This document shows positions 56,397 to 64,000 of a stretch of 64,000 nucleotides of DNA, piece by piece. Position 1 is the stretch's first letter, and each line of letters opens with the position of its first letter. A program made the position numbers and the translations under genes. The stretch lies in NCBI RefSeq assembly GCF_023517795.1, contig NZ_CP082928.1, positions 2,604,001 to 2,668,000 of the forward strand, read 5' to 3'. This stretch comes from Pseudomonas fulva (GTDB taxonomy: Bacteria; Pseudomonadota; Gammaproteobacteria; Pseudomonadales; Pseudomonadaceae). The notes under the pieces were generated by a model, which was given only the letters and a program-made list of their open reading frames with translations, did not search any database and was not told the DNA's origin.

Positions 56397-57139
56397 ATGT
56401 CTTGATCGTTGATGACGAACCCCTTGCCCGCGAGCGCCTGAGCCGAATGGTGGCCGCGCTGGACGGCTATCGTGTGGTCGAGCCCTCTGCGAGCAATGGC
56501 GAGGAGGCGCTGGCGCTCGTCGAGAGCCTCAAGCCCGATGTCGTGCTGCTCGACATCCGCATGCCGGGCCTCGATGGTCTGCAGGCCGCTGCCAAGCTTT
56601 GCGAACGCGAGGCACCGCCCGCGGTGATCTTCTGCACGGCCCATGATGAATTCGCGGTGGAGGCGTTCCAGGTCAGCGCGGTGGGCTATCTGGTCAAGCC
56701 CGTGCGCCCCGAGCACCTCGAGGATGCGCTGAAGAAAGCCGAGCGCCTCAATCGCGTACAACTGGCGGCGCTGACCCGCCCGGCAGCGGAAAGTGGCGTT
56801 GGCCCGCGCAGCCATATCAGCGCGCGGACTCGCAAGGGCATCGAGCTGATCCCCCTGGATGACGTCATCTATTTCATCGCCGATCACAAATACGTCACCT
56901 TGCGCCATGAGGGAGGCGAGGTGCTGCTCGACGAGCCGCTCAAGGCCCTCGAAGACGAATTCGGTGATCGCTTCGTGCGCATCCACCGCAACGCCCTGGT
57001 GGCGCGCGAGCGCATCGAGCGCCTGCAGCGCACCCCGTTGGGCCACTTCCAGCTTTACCTCAAGGGCCTCAATGGTGATGCGCTGGTGGTCAGCCGTCGC
57101 CATGTCGCGGGTGTACGCAAATTGATGAGCCAGATCTAG
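56393..57139 (+). CDS. algR: LytTR response regulator of alginate and type IV pili
   Basis: A 248-residue regulator, the same length as PAO1 AlgR. Receiver domain 1-120 with phosphoacceptor Asp54 in VLLDIRMPG; LytTR DNA-binding domain from about 145 (VIYFIADHKYVTL, FVRIHRNALVA). It controls alginate, twitching and other virulence traits in P. aeruginosa. Whether this strain makes alginate is not shown. Confidence 0.93.
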   Translation: MNVLIVDDEPLARERLSRMVAALDGYRVVEPSASNGEEALALVESLKPDVVLLDIRMPGLDGLQAAAKLCEREAPPAVIFCTAHDEFAVEAFQVSAVGYLVKPVRPEHLEDALKKAERLNRVQLAALTRPAAESGVGPRSHISARTRKGIELIPLDDVIYFIADHKYVTLRHEGGEVLLDEPLKALEDEFGDRFVRIHRNALVARERIERLQRTPLGHFQLYLKGLNGDALVVSRRHVAGVRKLMSQI

Positions 57140-57242
57140 CAGCGGCGTCGCGGGCAGTAGGGCGAAGGGTCGCAGCCGGGTTCGGGCCGGCGCCCCGTGA
57201 GCCTGTTATCATCCGCGGCAACTGGTTTTCTGGAACGTGCAA

Positions 57243-58181
57243 ATGCCCCGCGAAATTCGCATCGCCACCCGCAAGAGTGCCCTGGCCCTGTGGCAGGCCG
57301 AACACGTCAAGGCCCGTCTCGAGGCGGCCCACCCGGGTCTGCAGGTGAGCCTGGTGCCAATGGTCAGCAAGGGCGACAAGCTGCTCGATGCACCCTTGGC
57401 CAAGATCGGCGGCAAGGGTTTGTTCGTCAAGGAGCTGGAAACCGCCCTGCTGGAAGACCAGGCCGACATCGCCGTGCATTCGATGAAGGACGTGCCGATG
57501 GATTTTCCCGCAGGTCTCGGCCTGTTCTGCATCTGTGAGCGTGAAGACCCACGTGACGCCTTCGTCTCCAATACCTACGAAAGCCTCGACGCGTTGCCCG
57601 CCGGCAGCGTGGTCGGCACCTCCAGCCTGCGTCGCCAGGCCCAGCTGCTGGCCCGACGCCCGGACCTGAACATCCATTTCCTGCGTGGCAACGTCAACAC
57701 CCGCCTGGCCAAGCTGGATGCCGGTGAGTACGACGCCATCATCCTCGCTGCCGCGGGTCTGATTCGCCTGGGTTTCGAGGAGCGCATCCGCGCCTCCATC
57801 ACCGTCGAGCACAGCCTGCCGGCGGGCGGGCAGGGCGCGGTGGGCATCGAATGCCGGGTTGCCGACAGCGAGTTGCAGCAACTGCTGGCGCCGCTCAACC
57901 ACACCGAGACGGCCTTGCGCGTGACCGCCGAGCGCGCCATGAACAAGCGCCTCAACGGCGGCTGTCAGGTGCCCATCGCCTGCTATGCGATTCTCGAAGG
58001 CGAGCAACTGTGGCTGCGCGGCCTGGTCGGTGAGCCCGATGGCAGCCGCCTGCTGCGCGCCGAACAGCGCGGCTCGGCCGAAGATGCCGAGCGCCTTGGC
58101 ATCGAGGTCGCCGAAGCGCTGCTGGCCCAGGGCGCCGGCGAGATCCTCAACGCCATCTACGGCGAGGCGGCTGCCGAGTGA
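57243..58181 (+). CDS. hemC: Porphobilinogen deaminase
   Basis: A 312-residue haem enzyme joining four porphobilinogens. Asp in VHSMKDVP, Arg pair in GTSSLRRQ, and the dipyrromethane-cofactor Cys in [11 protein letters not shown] are present. GTG two codons earlier is possible, but the ATG at 57243 fits the family. Overlaps hemD by 4 bases (GTGA). Confidence 0.94.
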   Translation: MPREIRIATRKSALALWQAEHVKARLEAAHPGLQVSLVPMVSKGDKLLDAPLAKIGGKGLFVKELETALLEDQADIAVHSMKDVPMDFPAGLGLFCICEREDPRDAFVSNTYESLDALPAGSVVGTSSLRRQAQLLARRPDLNIHFLRGNVNTRLAKLDAGEYDAIILAAAGLIRLGFEERIRASITVEHSLPAGGQGAVGIECRVADSELQQLLAPLNHTETALRVTAERAMNKRLNGGCQVPIACYAILEGEQLWLRGLVGEPDGSRLLRAEQRGSAEDAERLGIEVAEALLAQGAGEILNAIYGEAAAE

Positions 58182-58951
58182 GCCCCTGGCGCCTGCTGCT
58201 GACGCGCCCCGAGCAGGAGTGCCAGGCGCTGGCCCGATCGCTCGCCGGCGAAGGCATCCATGGCGCCTGCCTGCCCCTGCTGGGCATCGAGCCACTGCCG
58301 GAAACGCCCCAGCAAAGCGCCACCATCTGCGACCTGCACCGCTACACGGCGGTGATCGTGGTGAGCAAGCCGGCCGCCCGCTTCGGGCTCGAGCTGCTGG
58401 ATCGCTACTGGCCGCAGCCGCTTGCCGATCAGCCCTGGTTCAGCGTCGGTGCCGGCACCGGGCAGATCCTTGTCGACTATGGCCTGACGGTGTTCTGGCC
58501 CAAACACGGCGACGACAGCGAAGCCCTGCTGGACCTGCCCGAGTTGCAGGCGGCGCTCGAGGAGGCGATGTTTCCCCGGGTGCTGATCATCCGCGGCGAG
58601 GATGGCCGCACCCTGCTGGCCGAGCGCTTGCAGGCGCAAGGCGTCGAGGTGGACTATCTGCCGGTCTACCGCCGTGTGCTGCCAGCCTACCCCGCCGGTA
58701 CCCTGCAGCAGCTGATACAGGTGGAACGCTTGAATGCCCTGGTGGTCAGCAGTGGGCAGGGCCTGATGCATCTGAGGCAACTGGCGGCGGATGACTGGCC
58801 CACGCTGGCGCAGCTACCCTTGTTCGTGCCCAGCCCGCGCGTTGCCGAAATGGCGCGTGCGCTCGGTGCGGTTGATGTTGTGGATTGCCGCGGTGCCGAC
58901 ACCGCGGCGTTGTTGGCGGCCTTGCGTGCGCAGGCTTCGCCCGACTCTTGA
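58178..58951 (+). CDS. hemD: Uroporphyrinogen-III synthase
   Basis: A 257-residue two-domain cyclase of the preuroporphyrinogen ring. Weakly conserved family, recognised by LLTRPEQEC at the start, VSVGAGT-like [23 protein letters not shown] and the end pattern [15 protein letters not shown]. Start is GTG in the hemC stop. Operon position between hemC and hemX is decisive. Confidence 0.9.
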   Translation: MSPWRLLLTRPEQECQALARSLAGEGIHGACLPLLGIEPLPETPQQSATICDLHRYTAVIVVSKPAARFGLELLDRYWPQPLADQPWFSVGAGTGQILVDYGLTVFWPKHGDDSEALLDLPELQAALEEAMFPRVLIIRGEDGRTLLAERLQAQGVEVDYLPVYRRVLPAYPAGTLQQLIQVERLNALVVSSGQGLMHLRQLAADDWPTLAQLPLFVPSPRVAEMARALGAVDVVDCRGADTAALLAALRAQASPDS

Positions 58952-58967
58952 AGCAAAGGATGGATAC

Positions 58968-60104
58968 GTGAGCGAAGCGACTCCCCCCAACGAGCAGGAT
59001 CAGCCTGTGCAGACCGCCCCCGAATCGTCCCCAGCCGCTGCCGAGGCCAAGCCGGCGGCGCGCGGCTCGGCGATGGCCGCCGCGGCCCTGTTGGTCGGTG
59101 CCATCGGTGTCGGCGTCGGCGGCTGGAGTGCCTGGCAATTGCACAGCCTGCAAGGCGAGGCACGGCAACAGGCCGGCCAGCTCGAGCAGGCCCGCAGCCA
59201 GACCCAGGCATTGGCGCAGCGCACCGAGGGCCTCAGTGGCCGCTTCGAGCAGTTGCCCAGTGTCGAGGAGCTCGAGGAGCGTCGCCAACTGGTGGCGCAG
59301 CTGCAGGGTGACCAGCAATTGCTCAATCGCCGCCTGGAGACCGTGCTGGGTGCCAGCCGCCAGGACTGGCGCCTGGCCGAGGCCGAGCACCTGCTGCGCC
59401 TGGCCAGCCTGCGCCTGTCGGCGTTGCAGGACATCAACAGCGCCACGGCGCTGGTCCAGGCGGCCGACGAGATCCTCCGCGACCAGGATGACCCGGCGGC
59501 CTTCGCTGCCCGCGAGCAACTGGCCAAGAGCCTGGAGGCCTTGCGCGCCACCGCCAACCCTGATCGCACCGGGCTGTTCCTGCAGCTCGGCGCACTGCGC
59601 GAGCAGGCGTCGCAACTCAACTCGCTGAATCCCAAATTCGTCGCTGACGGTGGCGTGCTCGGCGAACTGGCGGCCGAAAGCGAGCCCGGCACCTGGTGGG
59701 GCCAGGGTCTGCACAAGCTCTCGCAGTATTTCCGCCTCGATTTCAATGCCGATCAGAACGTGCGCCCGCTGCTGGCCGGGCAGAGCCTGACGCAGGTCCG
59801 TCTGGCCCTGAGCCTGGCGCTCGAGCAGGCCCAGTGGGCTGCGCTGCATGGCCAGACCCAGGTCTATCGGCAGGCCCTGCAGCAGGCCGCCGAGGTGCTG
59901 GACGCCAACTTCAACCGTGACAACCCGGACAGCCGCGCCCTGCGCGCCCGCGTTGGCGAGCTGGTCGACCAGCCCATCGAGGTCAAGGCGCCCGAACTCA
60001 GCGAATCGCTCAACGCCGTGCAGGCTTATATCGAGCACAAGCAGTCGGCGCGTGAGCGCCTCAAGGATGCCCCCGGCGAGGATGGCGGGGAGGAGCGCCC
60101 ATGA
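58968..60104 (+). CDS. hemX: HemX-like membrane protein
   Basis: A 378-residue protein with one N-terminal membrane helix (about 37-57), a Gln-rich coiled coil (60-120) and a helical periplasmic domain. It carries no methyltransferase domain despite the family name. Role in haem or polymer assembly is unsure. GTG start with AAGGAT before it. 16 bases after hemD. Confidence 0.85.
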   Translation: MSEATPPNEQDQPVQTAPESSPAAAEAKPAARGSAMAAAALLVGAIGVGVGGWSAWQLHSLQGEARQQAGQLEQARSQTQALAQRTEGLSGRFEQLPSVEELEERRQLVAQLQGDQQLLNRRLETVLGASRQDWRLAEAEHLLRLASLRLSALQDINSATALVQAADEILRDQDDPAAFAAREQLAKSLEALRATANPDRTGLFLQLGALREQASQLNSLNPKFVADGGVLGELAAESEPGTWWGQGLHKLSQYFRLDFNADQNVRPLLAGQSLTQVRLALSLALEQAQWAALHGQTQVYRQALQQAAEVLDANFNRDNPDSRALRARVGELVDQPIEVKAPELSESLNAVQAYIEHKQSARERLKDAPGEDGGEERP

Positions 60105-61378
60105 AGCGCGTGTACCTGCTGTTGCTCAGCGTGTTGGTGATCGGCGGGCTGGCGCTGCTGGGCCTGGCCATCTCCGAACATCAGGGCTACGTGCTGTTCG
60201 CCTACAAGGGGTTCCGCTACGAATCGACCCTGTGGGCCTTCGTGCTGCTGATCGTCGCGGTCGTCCTGGCGCTGTGGCTGCTGCGGGTTTTGCTTCGAGC
60301 AGTGCTGGTGTCGGTCGGGCTGATCAACCCCTGGTCGCGACTGCACCGCGAGCGCCGGGTGCGCAGCGCGTCCGAGCACGGTTTTCAGGAGTTGATCGAA
60401 GGCCGCTGGAGCAAGGCGCAGACGCACCTGAGCCGCATCGCGCGCAACGAGCCGCGACCTCTGATCCACTACCTGGGCGCTGCCCGGGCCGCCCACAACC
60501 TCGAGCACTACGAACAAAGCGACGCCCTGCTCGAGGAGGCACTGCAGCGCCAGCCCAACGCCGAGCTGGCGATCGCCCTGACCCACGCCGAGCTGCAACT
60601 GGCGCGTGGTGACGTCGACAATGCCCAGGAAACCCTGCAGGTGATGCACGAGCGCCATCCGCACAACCCGCAGGTGCTGCGCCAGCTGCAGCAGCTCTAC
60701 ACGACGCGGGGCGACTGGCAGGCCGTGCTCAAGCTGCTGCCGGTATTGCGCAAGGAAAAGGCCATGGCGCCTGCCGAGCTGATGGCGCTGGAGCGCCGCG
60801 CCTGGCGTGAATACCTGCTCGGCCTGGATTTCAACGAGGCGGGCGACGGCGCGCTGCCGTCATTGGCCCAGGCCTGGGAACGCCTGTCGCCCAGCTTGCG
60901 TGGCGATCCCGAATTGCTGGCGGTGTACGCCGATCGCCTGCGTGCCCTCGGCGCCGAGCCGGGTGCCGAGGAGCTGCTCAACAAGGCCTTGAACCGCGAG
61001 TACGACAGCCGCCTGGCACGCCTATACGGATTGCTGCGTGGCCGTGATTCGGCCAGGCAACTGCAGGCTGCCGAAGGCTGGCTCAAACAGCATCCCGATG
61101 ATGCCGGCTTGCTGCTCACCCTGGGTCGGCTGAGCCTGCATAACCAGCTGTGGGGCAAGGCCCGTGATTACTTCGAGGCCAGCCTGACGCTCGAGCGGCA
61201 CCCCGAGACCTGTGCCGAACTGGCGCGCCTGCTGGCGCAACTGGGCGAAGTGGAACGCAGTAACCGTTTGTTTCAGGAAGGCCTGGGGCTGCTCGACCGC
61301 CGCCTGAGTGGTCAGGCCGTGAGCGTGGCGCCCGTATCCAGCGTCGCCCAGGCCCAGGGTACGCCGCTTCAGGGCTGA
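60101..61378 (+). CDS. hemY: HemY, TPR protein of haem synthesis
   Basis: A 425-residue protein with two N-terminal membrane helices (5-25, 42-65) and TPR repeats (about 100-400; e.g. HYLGAARAAHNLEHYEQSDALLEEAL). The membrane-TPR arrangement fits the gammaproteobacterial HemY, which is not protoporphyrinogen oxidase. Overlaps hemX by 4 bases; last gene of hemCDXY. Confidence 0.88.
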   Translation: MKRVYLLLLSVLVIGGLALLGLAISEHQGYVLFAYKGFRYESTLWAFVLLIVAVVLALWLLRVLLRAVLVSVGLINPWSRLHRERRVRSASEHGFQELIEGRWSKAQTHLSRIARNEPRPLIHYLGAARAAHNLEHYEQSDALLEEALQRQPNAELAIALTHAELQLARGDVDNAQETLQVMHERHPHNPQVLRQLQQLYTTRGDWQAVLKLLPVLRKEKAMAPAELMALERRAWREYLLGLDFNEAGDGALPSLAQAWERLSPSLRGDPELLAVYADRLRALGAEPGAEELLNKALNREYDSRLARLYGLLRGRDSARQLQAAEGWLKQHPDDAGLLLTLGRLSLHNQLWGKARDYFEASLTLERHPETCAELARLLAQLGEVERSNRLFQEGLGLLDRRLSGQAVSVAPVSSVAQAQGTPLQG

Positions 61379-61690
61379 CCCAGGTCCGTGCGCGTCGGCC
61401 GGGCCGGCGCCGCTTCAATCGCCCTTGAAGGGCGATTGAAGCGGGCATAACCTGAGACGAAATGAGAGGTCGGACTACGCCCAGAATCATGCTAGTGTCC
61501 GGACTCGGCTGCACGTTCAAGGATCGACTCGTGGTGCGTTGCCGTCGCTGCCTGCCATGGCCCGCAGTGACTTTCGGCCAGTGGGATGCTGCCAGGTGAC
61601 CAGCCAACTTCCGATTCGTGGCGAAGACAGGTCGAACGACGGTCTGCGCCGCGATGCCTACAGGACTTACTCATAAGGGAGCGGATCACC
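61379..61690. other. 312-base region hemY/algQ with a long perfect palindrome
   Basis: Only the palindrome at 61411-61443 and an algQ promoter/leader are evident. No open frame here has a ribosome site or recognisable product. Confidence 0.6.
61411..61443. other. Perfect 16-bp inverted repeat
   Basis: CGCTTCAATCGCCCTT and its exact complement AAGGGCGATTGAAGCG are separated by a single G. No T tract follows, so it is not a standard terminator; it may be a factor-binding site or an RNA processing hairpin at the end of hemY. Confidence 0.7.
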
Positions 61691-62152
61691 ATGCTCGAAA
61701 GTTGCCAGAATGCGCAGGAGCGATGGGGCGGCGTACACCTGATGATCGATCGCTGGCTGCAGGAACGTGCCGAACTGATCAAGGCCTACGTGGCCATCGA
61801 CGACGTCAGCGACAAGGCGGTGATGCAGCGATTCTGCGAATACCTCGTCGACTACGTTTCCGCCGGCCATTTCGAGATCTACCAGCAGCTCACCGAAGAA
61901 GCCCGGGCGTTTGGTGATCAGCGCGGCCTGGAGCTGGCCAAGCAGATCTACCCGCGTATCGAGGTGATCACCGAAGCGGCGTTGGCCTTCAACGACCGCT
62001 GCGATGAAGGCGATTGTGGCGATGTCGACTCGGTGAGCGGTGAGCTCAAGCGCCTGGGCAACATGCTCCACGAGCGCTTCGAGCTCGAGGACTGCCTGAT
62101 CGAAGTCCTGCACACCGCCCACAAGCAGCAGGCCACCGCCGCCGCCGTATGA
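61691..62152 (+). CDS. algQ: Anti-sigma-70 factor Rsd/AlgQ
   Basis: A 153-residue Rsd/AlgQ protein that binds sigma-70 region 4 and adjusts sigma use in stationary phase. [31 protein letters not shown] and [14 protein letters not shown] are typical. GGGAG stands 9 bases before the ATG. In P. aeruginosa it is linked to alginate and siderophore expression. Confidence 0.92.
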   Translation: MLESCQNAQERWGGVHLMIDRWLQERAELIKAYVAIDDVSDKAVMQRFCEYLVDYVSAGHFEIYQQLTEEARAFGDQRGLELAKQIYPRIEVITEAALAFNDRCDEGDCGDVDSVSGELKRLGNMLHERFELEDCLIEVLHTAHKQQATAAAV

Positions 62153-62291
62153 GCCACGACGCCGCGATCATCCGCGGCGTCGTCGTTTCAGGCCCTCGCG
62201 AAGCATTCGCCGGTGCTTGCAAAGCGCCTCTGGCGGGCGCAAATTTCACCCACCCATGTATGGCTTTATCCCATCCGCCTGGAGGCGCGTC

Positions 62292-63407
62292 ATGCCGGCC
62301 ACAAAGAACGTGAAGAAGAAATCGGTCACCACCCCTTTGCATCTGCTGCAGCAGCTTTCCGGAAGCTTGCTCGAGCACCTCGAGAACGCCTGCTCGCAAG
62401 CGCTGGTAGATGCCGAGAAGATTCTCGCCAAACTGGAAAAGCAGCGCGGTAGCGCCCAGGAAAAACTGCACAAGGCGCGCGGCAAACTGCAGTCGGCGGT
62501 GGCCGACGGCAAGGCCAAGGCACAGTCCAAGGCCAAGGCTGCGGTGGATGAGCTGGAAGGCGTGCTCGATGCGCTGCAGGCTCGCCAGACCGAAACCCGC
62601 CTGTACATCGTGCAGCTCAAGCGCGACGCCCAGGAAAGCCTGAAACTGGCCCAGGGTGTTGGCAAGGTGCGTGAGGCGGCCGGCAAGGCCCTCATCAGCC
62701 GCGATAAGGCCGAGGCCAAGCCGGCCGCCGCCAAGGCGGCAGTCAAGCCTGCGGCTGCCAAACCAGTTGCCAGGGCGGCTGCAAAACCTGCCGCGAGCAA
62801 ACCTGCGGTTAAAGCTGCGGTGAAACCAGCGGCTCGAGCAGCTGCCAAGCCGGCGGCCAAGGCTGCAGCCAACCCCGCTGCCAAGCCGGCTACCAAGGCA
62901 GCCGCGAAGCCTGCTGCCAAACCAACCGCTCAAGCCGCCGCGAAATCGGCTAGCGCCAAGCCAGCCGCCAAACCTGCCACTGCCAAAGCCACGGCCAAGC
63001 CAGCTGCCAAAGCGACTGCGAAAGCCGCCACCGCCAAGCCAGCAGCCAAGGCTGCGGTGAAGCCCGCTGCCCAGCCGGCCGCTCAGGCAACTGCCAAACC
63101 GGCCAGCGCCAAACCCGCGGTCAAGCCCGCAGCTAAACCGGCCGCCAAGCCAGCCGCCAAAGCTGCCGCGAAGCCTGCCACTCAGGCTGCGGTGAAACCG
63201 GCTGCCGCCAAGCCGGCGACCAAGGCTGCCGCCAAGCCTGCTGCTGGCAAACCCGCGGCCAAGCCTGCTGGCAAAGCCACTGCTGCAAAGCCGGTGGCCA
63301 AGCCTGAGGCCAGCAAGCCTGCCGTTGCACCGGCGAGCGAGTCGGCTGCTGCGCCCGCGCCTGCCGCCAATGCTGCCAACGGCGCAACGCCGCCAGCCAG
63401 CAACTGA
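62292..63407 (+). CDS. algP: AlgP, histone-H1-like repeat protein
   Basis: A 371-residue DNA-binding-type protein. Residues 1-130 are an amphipathic coiled-coil domain (HLLQQLSGSLLEHLENA, LVDAEKILAKLEKQRG). From about 135 to 350 it is an Ala/Lys/Pro repeat of KPAA-type units, then an Ala/Ser/Pro tail. AlgP of P. aeruginosa activates algD and its repeat length varies. GGAGG lies 6 bases before the ATG. Confidence 0.93.
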   Translation: MPATKNVKKKSVTTPLHLLQQLSGSLLEHLENACSQALVDAEKILAKLEKQRGSAQEKLHKARGKLQSAVADGKAKAQSKAKAAVDELEGVLDALQARQTETRLYIVQLKRDAQESLKLAQGVGKVREAAGKALISRDKAEAKPAAAKAAVKPAAAKPVARAAAKPAASKPAVKAAVKPAARAAAKPAAKAAANPAAKPATKAAAKPAAKPTAQAAAKSASAKPAAKPATAKATAKPAAKATAKAATAKPAAKAAVKPAAQPAAQATAKPASAKPAVKPAAKPAAKPAAKAAAKPATQAAVKPAAAKPATKAAAKPAAGKPAAKPAGKATAAKPVAKPEASKPAVAPASESAAAPAPAANAANGATPPASN

Positions 63408-63416
63408 TCGGCATCT

Positions 63417-63445
63417 GAGCCTGCGAGCCTTGTGCTCGCAGGCTC
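63417..63445. other. Hairpin after algP
   Basis: GAGCCTGCGAG/CTCGCAGGCTC is a perfect 11-bp stem with a 7-base loop just after the algP stop. It has no T tract, so it is a likely stabilising 3' hairpin or factor-dependent terminator. Confidence 0.5.
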
Positions 63446-63582
63446 AGCCCGCCTCCTCGATCATCGGCATGCACTCGCGCGATCCCCGCGCCAATTAGTA
63501 TGCGTTTTCTAGTTTTGCCCTTTACGGTGCCTGGTAAGCCTGTGTCCTGCAGGCCATCTCCCAAGCTACCGTGAGGTGCCCC

Positions 63583-64000
63583 ATGTCGCGCGTTACCATC
63601 AGCAAGAAGCCGTTTGTCCCTGCCCGCCGCCCTGTCGCTGGCGATCGACCGTCGCGGGTCAGGAAATTGTGGCTCGCCGGTCTGGGTGCTTATGCCAGGG
63701 TTGGCCAGGAGGGCCTGGAGTATTTCCAGACGCTGGTGCACCTGGGGGAGCAAGCGGAACAGCGCGGCAGGAAACAGGTCAATGAACAAGTCGAGGCGGC
63801 CAATGGCCAGCTCGACGAAGCCAGAAGCAGAGTGTCCGTTGTGAAGAACCAGGTCGCCGCGCGCATCGAAAAGATCGAGCAGGCCTTCGATTCACGCGTG
63901 GCTGGCGCACTGAACCGCCTTGGCATCCCCGCCCGACAGGATATCCAAGCCCTGTCTGCTAAGCTGGATGAGCTGAGCGCGTTGCTCGAGCGTGTCGCGC
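63583..64000 (+). CDS. Phasin family protein (PhaI/PhaF-like), cut by window end
   Basis: The first 139 codons of a phasin, running off the window. RKLWLAGLGAYARVGQEGLEYFQ at about 27-50, then a long charged coiled coil (QVNEQVEAANGQLDEA) and LNRLGIPARQDIQALS, match the PhaI/N-terminal PhaF domain of pseudomonads. PhaF would add an AlgP-like repeat tail, which lies outside. Coats polyhydroxyalkanoate granules. GTGAGGTG precedes the ATG. Confidence 0.8.
   Translation, partial: MSRVTISKKPFVPARRPVAGDRPSRVRKLWLAGLGAYARVGQEGLEYFQTLVHLGEQAEQRGRKQVNEQVEAANGQLDEARSRVSVVKNQVAARIEKIEQAFDSRVAGALNRLGIPARQDIQALSAKLDELSALLERVA

Noticed and set aside
62246..62920. Long Ala-rich frames opposite the algP repeats
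   Set aside because: The GC-rich repeat leaves all frames open; only the plus-strand algP frame has a ribosome site and the known KPAA pattern.

Overview
The window is a high-GC chromosomal segment from a pseudomonad (Gammaproteobacteria). The evidence is gene content and order. Long blocks match Pseudomonas aeruginosa neighbourhoods as I remember them: oprE-aguBA-aguR-spu, betT3-yifB-ubiK-glnK-amtB, yjbQ-sutA-HAD-xerC-DUF484-dapF-lysA-lptM-cyaY-rnk, cyaA, argH-algZ-algR-hemC-hemD-hemX-hemY-algQ-algP. The blocks are interrupted by accessory loci and placed differently from PAO1, so this is probably not P. aeruginosa itself. I saw no rRNA, tRNA, CRISPR array, transposase or prophage gene.

Region 1 (1-16.4 kb) handles agmatine, putrescine and polyamines. 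It holds an OprD-type porin, agmatine deiminase (aguA), N-carbamoylputrescine amidase (aguB), the TetR repressor aguR, a lone polyamine-binding protein and the gamma-glutamylpolyamine synthetase spuI on the minus strand. Divergent from these is spuB-spuC-spuD-spuE-spuF-spuG-spuH (second synthetase, transaminase, two binding proteins, ABC importer). Three things stand out. AguB lacks two of its three catalytic residues. spuA (gamma-glutamyl-GABA hydrolase) is missing. The end of spuG is duplicated, creating a 29-codon mini-ORF that links spuG to spuH.

Region 2 (16.4-31.2 kb) is mostly core. It holds a BCCT betaine/choline transporter, comM/yifB, ubiK, a nitrogen-regulated glnK-amtB unit with a strong sigma-54 promoter and NtrC-like sites, a second distinct amt gene, yjbQ, sutA, a HAD phosphatase coupled to xerC, DUF484, dapF, lysA, the tiny lipoprotein lptM, cyaY, a DUF1289 gene and rnk.

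Region 3 (31.2-40.5 kb) is an accessory locus between rnk and cyaA. An ECF sigma factor and FecR-type anti-sigma factor stand next to a TonB-dependent receptor with a signalling (STN) domain, an M16 protease of PqqL/FusC size and a YddA-type ABC exporter/permease. The last three have the architecture of a protease-associated import system (E. coli yddA-yddB-pqqL; Pectobacterium ferredoxin uptake), here probably wired to Fur and surface signalling. This is the most striking system in the window.

Region 4 (40.4-55.1 kb) has cyaA, small conserved genes, then a plus-strand sugar-acid island (IclR regulator, DgoK kinase, DgoA aldolase, three-component TctCBA transporter, short-chain dehydrogenase, GlcG/HbpS-like protein). 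It continues with a GST, an SSAT-like acetyltransferase and argH. Region 5 (55.3-64 kb) is algZ-algR, hemCDXY, algQ, the Lys-Pro-Ala-repeat protein algP and the start of a phasin gene cut by the window end.
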